A stretch of DNA of 64,000 nucleotides from Asaia sp. W19 (GCF_003994335.1 NZ_PNQZ01000066.1:119082-183081), one strand, 5' to 3'; positions 9,292-18,688 are shown, counted from the first letter of the stretch. Numbers and translations: made by a program. Notes: generated from the sequence alone by a model not told the origin.

Positions 9292-11424
9292 ATGAGTGAT
9301 TCCTTTGCAAAACGCCTGAAGGAAGGGAGCCCCGCCGAACGCGGTGCCGTTTATGACGGCAAGGGCGTGAACTTCGCCGTGTTCTCGGCCAATGCCGAGG
9401 CGGTGGATGTCTGTCTGTTCGACCAGAATGGCGAGCGCGAGACGGACCGGATCAGGCTCCCGGAATATACGGACCAGGTTTTTCACGGCTGGATCCCGGA
9501 TCTGCGTCCCGGCCAGCTTTACGGGCTGCGCGTCCATGGACCTTACGAGCCCGATGAAGGACATCGCTTCAATCCCAACAAGCTGCTTCTCGATCCCTAT
9601 GCTCGCGAGCATTTCGGAGAGATCGAATGGAATCCGGCCCTGTTCGGCTACCAGCTCGGTCATGCCGACAAGGATCTGAGCTTTGATGAGCGCGACAGTG
9701 CACGGTACATCCCCAAATGCGTGATCACTGATCCGGCGGCCCAGCATCTGCGCCCGCTCGGAACGCGTTGGTCCGACACGGTGGTGTACGAGACCCATGT
9801 CCGAGGCTACACGCTCAACCATCCTCGTGTTCCGCGTCGCCTGCGCGGGACCTATGCCGGTCTGGCCAATCGCCATGTGATCGAGCATCTGAAATCGGTC
9901 GGGGTCACGGCCATCGAGTTGCTGCCGATTCAGAGCTTCGTAGCGGACGAATATCTGGTCGATAAGGGGCTTACGAACTACTGGGGCTACAACACCATCG
10001 GCTTCTTTGCGCCTGACACCCGCTATGCCGCCGATCAGGACGATGCGATCTCGGAGGTCCGACGCATGATCGCGGCCTATCATGAGGCCGGGATCGAAGT
10101 AATCATGGACGTTGTCTATAATCACACGGCAGAAGGCAACGAACTCGGCCCGACCCTGTCATTCAAGGGGTTGGACAACGCATCCTATTATCGCCTGATG
10201 CCGGACAACAAGAGATTCTACATAAACGATACGGGAACAGGTAATACCTTCAATCTCACCAAGCTTGCTCCAATACAATTCGTTGTCGATAGTTTGCGTT
10301 ACTGGGCAAATGAGATCGGCGTTGACGGATTCCGCTTCGATCTCGGAACAATTCTGGCCCGTGAACTTGATGGCTTCGACAGTGAGTCCGGGTTCCTGCG
10401 CATCTGCCGTCAGGATCCAACGCTGACCCATCTGAAGATGATCGCCGAGCCCTGGGATGTCGGTCCGGGCGGGTATCAGGTGGGGCATTTCCCACCGGGC
10501 TGGGCGGAATGGAATGACAAGTTCCGCGATACAGTGCGTGATTTCTGGCGCGGCGAGGCCAAGGCCGACGTTTTGGCACCGCGTCTGCTCGGCAGTCCGG
10601 ACATGTTCAACCATTCCGGTCGTCAGGCCTGGGCAAGCGTGAACTTCATCACGGCCCATGACGGATTCACCCTGCTCGATTGTGTGTCCTATAATGAGAA
10701 ACACAATGAGGCGAATGGCGAAGACGGCAAGGATGGGACCTCGGATAACCGCTCCTATAATTATGGCGCGGAAGGGCCCACCGAAGACGCCGAGATCAAT
10801 GCCATACGCTGGCGGCAGTGCCGTAACATGCTGGCGACCCTGATCTTTTCCCAAGGCACACCCATGATCCTTGCGGGGGATGAGTTCGGGCGCACGCAAG
10901 GGGGCAACAACAACGCCTATTGTCAGAATAACGACATCTCCTGGGTCAACTGGAGCATTTCCGAGGAGGGCGCGCGCCTTTCCAAATTTACCTCACGCCT
11001 GCTCGAATTGCGTCGTCGCTTTCCCATCCTGCGTCGTTCACGCTTCCTGACCGAGGCGTATAACCCCGATCTCGATGTGAAGGAGCTTACCTGGGTCAGC
11101 GCATCGGGAAGCGAGATGCACCAGGATGAGTGGTCACTGGCGCAATGTTTCGGGCTGATGCTCGATGGCCGTGCGCAGATGAGTGGCATCATGCGGCGCG
11201 GTGGCGATGCAACGCTTCTGATCATCCTCAATAGCTGGCACGATGTCGTCGAGTTCGCCCTGCCCAAGGCGGAAGGCGAGGACTGGAAGCTCCTGCTCGA
11301 TACGAACCGCCCGGATGACGGTGCCGCTCTGGAGGATGAGCATTTTGCCCAGGAGCAGATCTATACGGTCACGGGTCGATCTGTGCTCTTGTTCGAGCTG
11401 ATCACGAAGCCTGAGGGCGACTGA
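9292..11424 (+). CDS. glgX: Glycogen debranching enzyme GlgX / isoamylase TreX
   Basis: This enzyme hydrolyses alpha-1,6 branches, freeing linear maltodextrins. The 710-residue protein has an N-terminal CBM48 domain (about 15-120) and a GH13_11 barrel. The signatures are DVVYNHTAEG (about 273-282), DGFRFDLGT (nucleophile D350), MIAEPWDVG (acid/base E386) and FITAHDGFTL (D457), all characteristic of GlgX/TreX isoamylases. It is transcribed divergently from the glgA-glgB-treZ-treY operon, so it may supply the linear substrate of TreY; in organisms with TreY and TreZ this protein is usually called TreX. The gene ends before a strong hairpin shared with the convergent lrp gene. Confidence 0.95.
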   Translation: MSDSFAKRLKEGSPAERGAVYDGKGVNFAVFSANAEAVDVCLFDQNGERETDRIRLPEYTDQVFHGWIPDLRPGQLYGLRVHGPYEPDEGHRFNPNKLLLDPYAREHFGEIEWNPALFGYQLGHADKDLSFDERDSARYIPKCVITDPAAQHLRPLGTRWSDTVVYETHVRGYTLNHPRVPRRLRGTYAGLANRHVIEHLKSVGVTAIELLPIQSFVADEYLVDKGLTNYWGYNTIGFFAPDTRYAADQDDAISEVRRMIAAYHEAGIEVIMDVVYNHTAEGNELGPTLSFKGLDNASYYRLMPDNKRFYINDTGTGNTFNLTKLAPIQFVVDSLRYWANEIGVDGFRFDLGTILARELDGFDSESGFLRICRQDPTLTHLKMIAEPWDVGPGGYQVGHFPPGWAEWNDKFRDTVRDFWRGEAKADVLAPRLLGSPDMFNHSGRQAWASVNFITAHDGFTLLDCVSYNEKHNEANGEDGKDGTSDNRSYNYGAEGPTEDAEINAIRWRQCRNMLATLIFSQGTPMILAGDEFGRTQGGNNNAYCQNNDISWVNWSISEEGARLSKFTSRLLELRRRFPILRRSRFLTEAYNPDLDVKELTWVSASGSEMHQDEWSLAQCFGLMLDGRAQMSGIMRRGGDATLLIILNSWHDVVEFALPKAEGEDWKLLLDTNRPDDGAALEDEHFAQEQIYTVTGRSVLLFELITKPEGD

Positions 11425-11433
11425 ACCTGACGA

Positions 11434-11464
11434 AGGCAGGCGGTGCCCCGATAGTCGCCTGCCT
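11434..11464. terminator. Bidirectional terminator between glgX and lrp
   Basis: AGGCAGGCG (11434-11442) pairs with CGCCTGCCT (11456-11464) as a 9-bp perfect stem with a 13-base loop, lying between the convergent glgX and Lrp-family genes. TCTTC follows on the plus strand. Confidence 0.7.
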
Positions 11465-11469
11465 CTTCA

Positions 11470-11919
11470 TCAGACGGGCATGTCCCGGTTATTGGCGATG
11501 GCCTCCATCGAGAGATAGGAGGTCACCGTATCCAGTTCGACCTTGCTGATCAGGGTCTGGTAGATGCCATCAAAGGCATTCATGTCCTTGGCCACAATCT
11601 TGAGCATGTAATCGTAATCCCCGGCCAAGCGGTGGAAATCGACGATATGGGGGATGGAGAGTACGGCCTCCCGAAACTGGCTGAGCCAGTCATGGGAATG
11701 GAAACGCGTACGCACCATCACGAATACGGTGACCCCGAGCCCGACAGCCTCTTGCGAGAGGCGTATCGTCTCGCCCTCGATCACCCCGGCCGCGCGCAGG
11801 GCATGGAGCCGACGCCAGCAGGCATTTTGCGAAAGCCCGACCTTCTCGGCCAGATCACGTTGCGAGAGCGCGGCATTCTGTTGGAGGGCGCGCAGGAGTG
11901 CCTTATCAATATGATCCAT
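11470..11919 (-). CDS. Lrp/AsnC family transcriptional regulator
   Basis: The protein starts MDHIDKALLRALQQNAAL and continues with an N-terminal helix-turn-helix (about 1-60, including LSQNACWRRLHAL), the classic AsnC-type HTH. The C-terminal RAM/AsnC ligand-binding domain (about 65-145) includes the AGDYDYMLKIVAKDM stretch. Length (149 residues) is normal. A GTG three codons upstream (11928) is a possible alternative start, but the ATG gives the usual family N-terminus. It is divergent from the class V aminotransferase gene 117 bp away, so by the habit of this family it may control that gene in response to an amino acid; this is inference. Confidence 0.92.
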   Translation of the reverse strand: MDHIDKALLRALQQNAALSQRDLAEKVGLSQNACWRRLHALRAAGVIEGETIRLSQEAVGLGVTVFVMVRTRFHSHDWLSQFREAVLSIPHIVDFHRLAGDYDYMLKIVAKDMNAFDGIYQTLISKVELDTVTSYLSMEAIANNRDMPV

Positions 11920-12036
11920 GAAAACCACAAAAACAGATCATTTGATAGAAAGATAGCACTAATCGCGGTGTAGATAGGGAAGGTTTTCCCGGTTTGATCG
12001 CTCTATCGTGGCTTATCCCCTTTAGGAGCTGCCCCG

Positions 12037-13494
12037 ATGTTCGACCCCGATACCTGTCTCGATGAATTTGCCCGCTCGCTCGGTGGCGCCGGCGGTATCG
12101 AGGCGCTGCGCAAAGGGGTGATTGGTGAGGGGGTGGCGGTCCCGGGACCCTTTGGTGATCATCCATTGGTTTATGCCGATTATGTGGCGTCCGGACGCGC
12201 TCTGCTCCAGGTCGAGAACTTCATGCTGACCCAGGTGCTGCCCTATTACGCCAACAGCCACACCCAGGCATCCTATTGCGGGCGTATGATGACGCGCCTG
12301 CGCGCCTCGGCCCGCGCCCAGATCGCCCGGCTGTGCAAGGCTCCCGCAGGATATAGCGTTGTCTTCACCGGATCGGGCGCTACGGCGGGGATCAATCGTC
12401 TCGTCAGCCTCATGGGCGTCGCCCAGAGCGTGGCGGAGGGACGCACCCCGCTCGTGATCATCGGCCCTTACGAGCATCATTCCAATATTCTGCCCTGGCG
12501 CGAAAGCGGCGCCGAGATCATCGAGATCGCGGAAGGTCCGCTGGGCGGTCCCGATCTGGCGATGCTGGAAGCCGTGCTTTCCGAGGCAGGTGCAGACAGG
12601 CTGGTCGTCGGGGCTTTTTCAGCCGCCTCGAATGTCACGGGAATCCTCACTGATGTGGATGCGGTCACGCGCCTTCTGAATGCCCACGGCGCGCGCTCGG
12701 TGTGGGACTATGCCGGGGGTGGCCCGTATCTGGCGATCGACATGGCAGCGGGCACACCTGCCCAGAAGGATGCGGTCGTGATCTCGTCCCACAAGTTCAT
12801 CGGCGGGCCTGGTGCTTCTGGGGTTATGATCGTGCGTGATGAGGCCGTGGCGATCGCGCGACCCAGCCTGCCAGGCGGTGGTACGGTCCGCTTCGTCTCG
12901 CCCTGGGGGCATGATTACTCCGACCGCGTGAGCGACCGTGAGGAGGCGGGGACGCCCAATGTCGTGGGCGATATCCGTGCCGCACTCGCGTTCCTCGTGA
13001 AGGAGGCGATCGGGCAGGATGTCATGGATGCACGTCATGCGGCTCTGCGCGAGCGCGCCTATGCGGCCTGGAGCAACGTGCCGGAAATCGACCTGATCGG
13101 CGCATCCCCCGCGATACCCGCTCTCCCCATTTTCTCCATGCGTATCAAGGATTCCCAGCGCGGCGGGCACATCCACCAGCAGCTTTTCACCAGGCTTTTG
13201 TCGGACTGCTACGGCATCCAGGCGCGTGGCGGCTGTGCTTGCGCCGGACCTTATGCCCATCGATTGCTTTCCATCGACGCCCCGGCTTCGGATATTTTGC
13301 GGCGCGCAATCCTCTCCGGGCATGAAATCGACAAGCCGGGCTGGACCCGGCTTAATTTCAGCGTGTTGATGAATGATGAGAAGGTTGATCGCGTGATCGA
13401 TGCGGTTGCCACTCTGGCACGTCAGCCCTACCCGATGGCGGATTTCTATCGCTGCGATGAGCAGACGGCGCGCTTCGAGGCGCTTTCCGCCTGA
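12037..13494 (+). CDS. Class V aminotransferase-fold PLP enzyme (cysteine-desulfurase/MoCo-sulfurase-like)
   Basis: A 485-residue fold-type I PLP enzyme. ISSHKFIGGPGASGVMI (about 249-265) contains the Schiff-base lysine in the SSHK context, and DYAGGGPYL upstream gives the PLP-nitrogen aspartate. FTGSGATAGINRL near 110-122 is the phosphate-binding loop. The architecture is that of the aminotransferase class V family, which includes cysteine desulfurases, selenocysteine lyases and molybdenum-cofactor sulfurases. RGGCACAGPYAH near 395-406 carries cysteines where desulfurases have their catalytic Cys. An AGGAG motif lies 9 bases before the ATG. It stands alone, divergent from an Lrp regulator, with no isc/suf or molybdenum gene nearby. 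The exact reaction is not known. Confidence 0.85.
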   Translation: MFDPDTCLDEFARSLGGAGGIEALRKGVIGEGVAVPGPFGDHPLVYADYVASGRALLQVENFMLTQVLPYYANSHTQASYCGRMMTRLRASARAQIARLCKAPAGYSVVFTGSGATAGINRLVSLMGVAQSVAEGRTPLVIIGPYEHHSNILPWRESGAEIIEIAEGPLGGPDLAMLEAVLSEAGADRLVVGAFSAASNVTGILTDVDAVTRLLNAHGARSVWDYAGGGPYLAIDMAAGTPAQKDAVVISSHKFIGGPGASGVMIVRDEAVAIARPSLPGGGTVRFVSPWGHDYSDRVSDREEAGTPNVVGDIRAALAFLVKEAIGQDVMDARHAALRERAYAAWSNVPEIDLIGASPAIPALPIFSMRIKDSQRGGHIHQQLFTRLLSDCYGIQARGGCACAGPYAHRLLSIDAPASDILRRAILSGHEIDKPGWTRLNFSVLMNDEKVDRVIDAVATLARQPYPMADFYRCDEQTARFEALSA

Positions 13495-13513
13495 GCCCTT
13501 GTGCCAAAGGGAG

Positions 13514-13542
13514 GGCGCAGGCCTGCAGGCCAGGCTTGCGCC
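13514..13542. terminator. Hairpin between the PLP enzyme gene and crcB
   Basis: GGCGCAGGCC (13514-13523) pairs with GGCTTGCGCC (13533-13542), 10 bp with one G-T pair and a 9-base loop. It lies exactly between two convergent genes and can serve both. Confidence 0.65.
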
Positions 13543-13977
13543 TCAGGCGTCTTCTTCGGTCTCGTTCTGCGCGATCTGAAAGGCACCAGCATTGAGCTTG
13601 GATGCGGCGAGATGTCCAAGCGATACGGCGCCAACGCAGAGCACGGCTGAAAGCAGGATATTGGCCAGTGCACGTCCCAGCGCGTCGGCGCGCAGCAGGT
13701 CTAGGGTCTGAAGGCTGAAGGACGAGAAAGTCGTATACCCGCCACAGATACCAACCATCACGAACAGGCGCATGTTTTCCGAAACCGGAAAGCGGCCATG
13801 GGCGAGCGTCAGCGTGCCGAAAAAGCCGATCACGAAGGACCCTAGCGTGTTGATGGCGAGGATCGTCCCCCAAGGCATGGCGCGGCTATAAGGGGCTGTC
13901 GCAACCGACATCAGGTAGCGGCCAAGCGTGCCGATAGCGCCGCCGAGCATGACGAGTAGACAGGTGGTGAAAGACAT
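13543..13977 (-). CDS. crcB: Fluoride efflux channel CrcB/FluC
   Basis: A 144-residue membrane protein with four hydrophobic helices. [11 protein letters not shown] (about 12-22), [11 protein letters not shown] (about 43-53) and the [13 protein letters not shown] stretch (about 76-88) are the signatures of the Fluc/CrcB fluoride channel. The family works as a dual-topology dimer that exports F- from the cytosol. The C-terminal tail (NETEEDA) is acidic and soluble. I looked for a fluoride riboswitch upstream (13978-14055) and could not see the conserved core. The gene is flanked by unrelated genes. Confidence 0.93.
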   Translation of the reverse strand: MSFTTCLLVMLGGAIGTLGRYLMSVATAPYSRAMPWGTILAINTLGSFVIGFFGTLTLAHGRFPVSENMRLFVMVGICGGYTTFSSFSLQTLDLLRADALGRALANILLSAVLCVGAVSLGHLAASKLNAGAFQIAQNETEEDA

Positions 13978-14055
13978 CGGGTCAAGATACTCCGGTCAGG
14001 GGCGTCTGTAGGGCCTTACCACAGGCCGTAGGCTCTGTTCAGGCCTGCAACAGGC

Positions 14056-15759
14056 TCAAAGTGCGGTCTGACGCGGCATCACTTTCTTCAGGCGGTAGAG
14101 CCCCAGCGTCTCGATGCTTGCTCCGGTCCCCGTCGCCTCCAGCTTCAGGAAAGTCAGAGGATTGGCCGGAAAGAGAAGGGCGGTCCCGACAGAGAGGCCG
14201 CCATTGGCGAAAACCTCGAGCGTACAGGCATCGAGTACGAGCCTGATATCGAAATGCCGGTCGTCGGGATTGAGAGGGGTCGAGAATTGTCCGGTGAAGA
14301 AAGGCTGCTTGAAGCCATTCAGATCAGCCCGGTCAATCCAGAGTTGACCGCTGAACGCATCGAAGCCGATGGTCAGGCTCTCCCCCATGTCATTGCCGAA
14401 TACGATCACGAAGCGCCCGGTGCGTCCTTTGTCACCCAGGGGGAGATTGGGGGGCATCTGATCGACCGTCGCGCTCAGGGTCAACTCGAGCGCGACACCC
14501 AGCGGCAGTTGGACAGATGCGCTCGCCCCGGCGGCCAGTCTCCTGCAGGTAAAGGAAACCGGGGCCTCGCGCAGGGTTTCGAGCCCGCGCGGCGCTTGGG
14601 CGAGGCGCAGCCACCCTGAGGAGTCATGTCGGAGCGTCATGAGGCGCGGCAGGGTCATGCAGCCGCGCCAGCTCTGTGTCGGGAGTTCCTGGCAATATTG
14701 CCAATTGCCCAACCAAGCGACGGAGACAGCCTGAGTGCCCGGCATGTTCTCATAGACCTGCAGGGCATAGGCGTCCTTTGCAAAATCGGTCAGGCCAATC
14801 ACCGTATCGTCCGGGGTGAAATGGCTGCCATCGAAGCTGCCCACGAAATATTGGGTGATGCTGCCGCCGGTTGGACCGCCCGGATTGACCGAGATGAACA
14901 GCACCCAGCGCGACCCACCACCCTCGACCGGGATCTCGATCAGGTTCGGGCATTCGTAATCGACCCCGAACAGACCCGATGGGCCGAAATCGCTCAGATG
15001 CACCCAGTGCTGCAAGTCGATCGAGGCGTAGAACGCGATCTGGTGCAGCCGTGCCTTGGCTACCACCATGACCCATTGCCCCGTGGGGATATGGAAGAAA
15101 ACCTTGGGGTCACGAAAGGAATTGCTCCCGATATCCAGCACCGGGTTATGCGGAATATCCCTGAAGCTCTGGCCGTCATCCTCACTGATGGCGAGAAACT
15201 GCGTCTGTTTTTTCGGGGTCGCTCGCGTATAGAGCGCGACGAGTCCGCTCTTGCCCTCGGGGAACAGGCCCGAACTGTTGCGCACATCCAGTACGGCGCA
15301 TCCCGTGAACGCCTCTCCGTCCTTCGTCTCGTTCAGCGCGATTGGCTGATCCTGCCACACGAGCAGATCCGGGCTTGTGGCATGGCCCCAATGCACATGG
15401 CCAGCATAGGGAGAAAACGGATCGAACTGATAATAGAGGTGGAAAACGCCGTTATCGAAAATGAGCCCGTTCGGGTCGTTCATGAAGCCGCTCTCGGGCG
15501 AGAAATGAACGGTGGGGCGATAAAAAGCATCGCTTTGCGTGCGGATGACCGGATGGGCCGTAGCTCCCGGCTGGTCGGCCGGTGAGGGATGAGATGCGTT
15601 GGGCTCGGCCTTGCGTTCTCCTTCAGGTGCTTTGGGGGGCGCTACAGGGCCGGGGGCGCCCTGCGCCAGCGTGGCTCCCATCAACCCACCTCCGGTTGCA
15701 GCGAGAGAGAGAAGCGCCTTGCGACGGCTCAGTCCTGACAGGACGGTGCATTCGGTCAT
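14056..15759 (-). CDS. Tat-exported GH32 fructan hydrolase (levanase/invertase type)
   Basis: The protein hydrolyses beta-fructofuranosyl bonds (sucrose, levan or inulin). Starting at the ATG at 15759, which has AGAGGA 6 bases upstream, the N-terminus reads SRRKALLSLAATGGG, a twin-arginine signal, followed by a Pro/Ala/Glu-rich linker (about 35-68). The GH32 blade motifs follow: FMNDPNG (nucleophile D95), NSFRDPKV (transition-state D217) and DYECPNL (acid/base E269). The C-terminal beta-sandwich domain (about 400-560) ends with the conserved LEVFANGG. It is periplasmic or exported and divergent from a TonB receptor that could import the products or partly hydrolysed fructan. Levanase versus invertase cannot be decided from motifs. 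Confidence 0.92.
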   Translation of the reverse strand: MTECTVLSGLSRRKALLSLAATGGGLMGATLAQGAPGPVAPPKAPEGERKAEPNASHPSPADQPGATAHPVIRTQSDAFYRPTVHFSPESGFMNDPNGLIFDNGVFHLYYQFDPFSPYAGHVHWGHATSPDLLVWQDQPIALNETKDGEAFTGCAVLDVRNSSGLFPEGKSGLVALYTRATPKKQTQFLAISEDDGQSFRDIPHNPVLDIGSNSFRDPKVFFHIPTGQWVMVVAKARLHQIAFYASIDLQHWVHLSDFGPSGLFGVDYECPNLIEIPVEGGGSRWVLFISVNPGGPTGGSITQYFVGSFDGSHFTPDDTVIGLTDFAKDAYALQVYENMPGTQAVSVAWLGNWQYCQELPTQSWRGCMTLPRLMTLRHDSSGWLRLAQAPRGLETLREAPVSFTCRRLAAGASASVQLPLGVALELTLSATVDQMPPNLPLGDKGRTGRFVIVFGNDMGESLTIGFDAFSGQLWIDRADLNGFKQPFFTGQFSTPLNPDDRHFDIRLVLDACTLEVFANGGLSVGTALLFPANPLTFLKLEATGTGASIETLGLYRLKKVMPRQTAL

Positions 15760-15882
15760 GGGAGTCCTCTGGTCGGATACGGCAGGCGGTCGGCGTAGAG
15801 CCTTGAGCATAGGCTAGAGCGACCGTGACACCAAACCCTGTAGGGGCTGTCGGGCAATACGGGAGCCAGCCCTGACCTGACC

Positions 15883-15936
15883 GATAACGATATGTAACGA
15901 ATCTTGCGTCAATAGTTTGATACACATATCGTTATC
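15883..15936. promoter_or_regulatory. Perfect 13-bp inverted repeat in a divergent promoter region
   Basis: GATAACGATATGT (15883-15895) and its exact reverse complement ACATATCGTTATC (15924-15936) are separated by 28 bp, with centres 41 bp apart, about four helical turns. They lie between the GH32 gene and the divergent TonB receptor gene. The layout suggests two operator half-regions bound by one regulator controlling both genes, possibly by looping. No regulator gene is adjacent. Confidence 0.6.
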
Positions 15937-15994
15937 GAAATGACAAGGCCGCCGGCTTGGATCGTTTGACCTCATCTGCGGAAGGAACCTCATC

Positions 15995-18556
15995 ATGCTT
16001 CGTGCAAACAGGGAGGGGCGTTGCGCGGTGTCACTCTTCGGGCTGGTCCGTGTCACTTTCCGGCCGAGAACGACCATGACCGGATTAGGGTTGGCTGGTC
16101 TGACAGTGACGGGCCTAACGGTTATCGGGCTGGCACCCAACGGGGTGGAGGTAAGCGGACTGGCGTTTGCGTCCGAGGCCCCCGCCCCAGTCCCACACAT
16201 AACGGTGACACGGCGACATCGGGCCGGGCGCCCAGGGCCGATGCGTCAACAGGGTCCTCTTGGCGTGAGGCGGCATTCGGGCACGACCACACGAAGCGGC
16301 CGTTCCCAAATCGTGGATTCACCTGAGTCAATGGTGATTTCGGCGCATCGTATTGCCTCGCACGGGGCGACAGAAATGGTGACGCGACAGACCATGGATC
16401 ATTTCACAGCCGGGACAAGCCCGATGCAGATTCTGGCCCTGACGACACCGGGGGCCAATTTCGCCTCTGACGATGCGTTCGGGCTCGATACGCTGGCAAA
16501 CACGCTTTATATCCGCGGCTTCAACCAGTCTCAGCTCGGCGTCTCCATGGACGGTATCCCAATGGGTGGGCAGGGCTTCCATAACTGGAACGGGCTGGGC
16601 GTAGACCAGATGGCGATCCAGGAAAACATCAGTTCCATGACGCTCACACAGGGGGCCGGAGCGGTGGAAATGCCCTCAGCCCAGACGCTGGGCGGCGCGA
16701 TTACCTTCACGACCGACGACCCGCAGGACAAGGCAGGAGGCCGTATCAGCCAGACATTCGGCAGCTTCGACCTGTTTCGAACCTTCGCTCGTGCCGATAG
16801 CGGTATTCTCAATTCGACGGGAACGAAGTTCTACGCTTCCTATGCCCGCACGGCACAGGATCTGTGGAAAGGCTTTGGCGACCAGCAGGAGCACCAGGCC
16901 AATTTCAAGCTGGTACAGCCCGTGGGCAGCCATGGAAAGATCACCGCGATCTTCGATTATTCGAATTTCGACCAGTATAATTTTATGAGCCTCACCAAGA
17001 ATATGTGGCGATTGCTTGGGCGTAACACAACTTATCTCAAGCCCGATTACGCCAAGGCGAAGGAATACGCCTATTATGCGCAAAATGGTGGCATCCCACC
17101 GGGCCTACCTGCCGGGATCACCAATGACGAGGTCGGCGATTTCGCCTATGACGGAACGCAGGAGCAGCGGAATTATCTCTCGGCCCTGCGTGGAGATTTC
17201 GACCTTGCCTCGAATGTCACCTCCCATAGCGTGGCTTACGGTCATATCTCCAATGGCGTCTATCAGGGGACCAATCCGTTCCTGATCTCGCCTTCCTCGG
17301 GCACATTGATGGCCGATGAGGCAGGGCATCCCGATGTGCGCCGTCTCGGCCTGACGCAGAGTTTCGATATCAAGTTGCGTCGTCATACGATCCAGACCGG
17401 GCTGTGGTACGAAAATGACCGCTTCAATTACCCGATGCGCCTTTACGAGGATGGCGCAGATGCAGCCCATAATTCGAAAAGCGACTACTATGCCTATCAG
17501 GCAACGACCTGGTTTGCCGATTCCTTTAATACCAACACGTTCCAGTTCTATATTCAGGATGTCTGGCACCTGATGCGGGACATGACCCTCACAGGCGGGT
17601 TCAAATCGCTCACGCAAACCACCCATGGCGGGACGAGCTTCGATCAGACTGCTGCGCTGGCGGAAAGCTGGGGCACATATTACAGTCATCCGGCCTCAGG
17701 TAGTCTGACGGCCTCCAACGCCTTCCTGCCGCATTTCAACTGGGACTGGCATTTCGGCGGCCATCACGAACTGTACTGGGACATCGCCGAGAACATGCGC
17801 GCCTATGATTTCGGCACGCAATCGGGATCGGGCAATCCCTGGGGCGGGCTCGGTTCGTCGAGCAATTCGGCGCAGTCTGTTTTCGATGCCAGCAAGGCCA
17901 CGCTCAAGCCCGAGCGAACTTGGAATTATGTGGTGGGGTATCGCTTCAATTCCGAATTTTTCAGCGGAAGTGCCGATTTCTATCACACTGATTATATCAA
18001 TCGTCTTGCCGCAATTACCAGCGGGCCAACCAACAACATCTATGCGGCCTTTCTGAATGTCGGGCACGAAACCATGAATGGCGCAGACGTTCTGGGAGCC
18101 ATCAGGCCAGTCAAAGGTCTAGAAATCACCAATAGTTTCAGCTGGAATAACGCGACCTACGAGGATTCCGCGTTTCCCTATAACGGTACGACCATCAGCA
18201 TCAAGGGGAAGCATCAGGTCTATTACCCGAAGTTCATGTACAAGGCCAATCTAACCTATACATGGCATCATGCGAGTTTCAATTTCAATACGACCTACAC
18301 GAGCCGCCGGGCCATGACCTATACCAATGACGAATACATCCCGTCATATTGGACTTCCAACCTGAATGCGAGTTATGATTTCGGCAGGATCCTGTTCGCC
18401 CATGAAATGAAACTGTCTCTCGGCGTCACCAATCTGTTCAACAGTGATTATATCGGTGGTGTCTATGGGGCGGCCTCGGTTTCGGGAGATGATAACGCCA
18501 ATCTTTTCGTCGCTGCGCCCCGGGAGTTTTTCGGAACCATCGCCGCTCAATTCTGA
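15995..18556 (+). CDS. TonB-dependent outer membrane receptor
   Basis: An 853-residue outer membrane active transporter. After the N-terminal extension there is a plug domain (about 140-255, including DTLANTLYIRGFNQSQLGVSMDG) and a 22-strand barrel ending in REFFGTIAAQF, with the aromatic C-terminal residue needed for Bam insertion. The N-terminus is odd: the hydrophobic part is built of repeated T-G-L/V units (TGLGLAGLTVTGLTVIGLA), followed by a basic, proline-rich stretch before the plug. Divergence from the GH32 gene and the shared inverted repeat suggest a carbohydrate (fructo-oligosaccharide) substrate rather than a siderophore; this is inference. The plug and barrel resemble receptors such as those of the FecA/CirA groups. 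Confidence 0.9.
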   Translation: MLRANREGRCAVSLFGLVRVTFRPRTTMTGLGLAGLTVTGLTVIGLAPNGVEVSGLAFASEAPAPVPHITVTRRHRAGRPGPMRQQGPLGVRRHSGTTTRSGRSQIVDSPESMVISAHRIASHGATEMVTRQTMDHFTAGTSPMQILALTTPGANFASDDAFGLDTLANTLYIRGFNQSQLGVSMDGIPMGGQGFHNWNGLGVDQMAIQENISSMTLTQGAGAVEMPSAQTLGGAITFTTDDPQDKAGGRISQTFGSFDLFRTFARADSGILNSTGTKFYASYARTAQDLWKGFGDQQEHQANFKLVQPVGSHGKITAIFDYSNFDQYNFMSLTKNMWRLLGRNTTYLKPDYAKAKEYAYYAQNGGIPPGLPAGITNDEVGDFAYDGTQEQRNYLSALRGDFDLASNVTSHSVAYGHISNGVYQGTNPFLISPSSGTLMADEAGHPDVRRLGLTQSFDIKLRRHTIQTGLWYENDRFNYPMRLYEDGADAAHNSKSDYYAYQATTWFADSFNTNTFQFYIQDVWHLMRDMTLTGGFKSLTQTTHGGTSFDQTAALAESWGTYYSHPASGSLTASNAFLPHFNWDWHFGGHHELYWDIAENMRAYDFGTQSGSGNPWGGLGSSSNSAQSVFDASKATLKPERTWNYVVGYRFNSEFFSGSADFYHTDYINRLAAITSGPTNNIYAAFLNVGHETMNGADVLGAIRPVKGLEITNSFSWNNATYEDSAFPYNGTTISIKGKHQVYYPKFMYKANLTYTWHHASFNFNTTYTSRRAMTYTNDEYIPSYWTSNLNASYDFGRILFAHEMKLSLGVTNLFNSDYIGGVYGAASVSGDDNANLFVAAPREFFGTIAAQF

Positions 18557-18651
18557 GGCGTCGAGCCTCGACCAGGCCCGGAACATCCGCCCTCACCCTT
18601 CGGGGCCTGGGCGGAAGCCAGAATGGTACGAGCGTGGAGGGGAAGCATCGC

Positions 18652-18688
18652 TGATCGGGGAGAGCGCTCATACAGCATGCCCCGATCA
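18652..18688 (+). terminator. Hairpin downstream of the TonB receptor gene
   Basis: TGATCGGGG (18652-18660) and CCCCGATCA (18680-18688) form a perfect 9-bp stem with a 19-base loop, about 95 bp past the receptor stop codon. No T-run follows, so this is a moderate call. Confidence 0.45.

Noticed and set aside
13978..14055. Possible fluoride riboswitch before crcB
   Set aside because: The conserved core sequence and pseudoknot pattern could not be seen in this 78-bp spacer.
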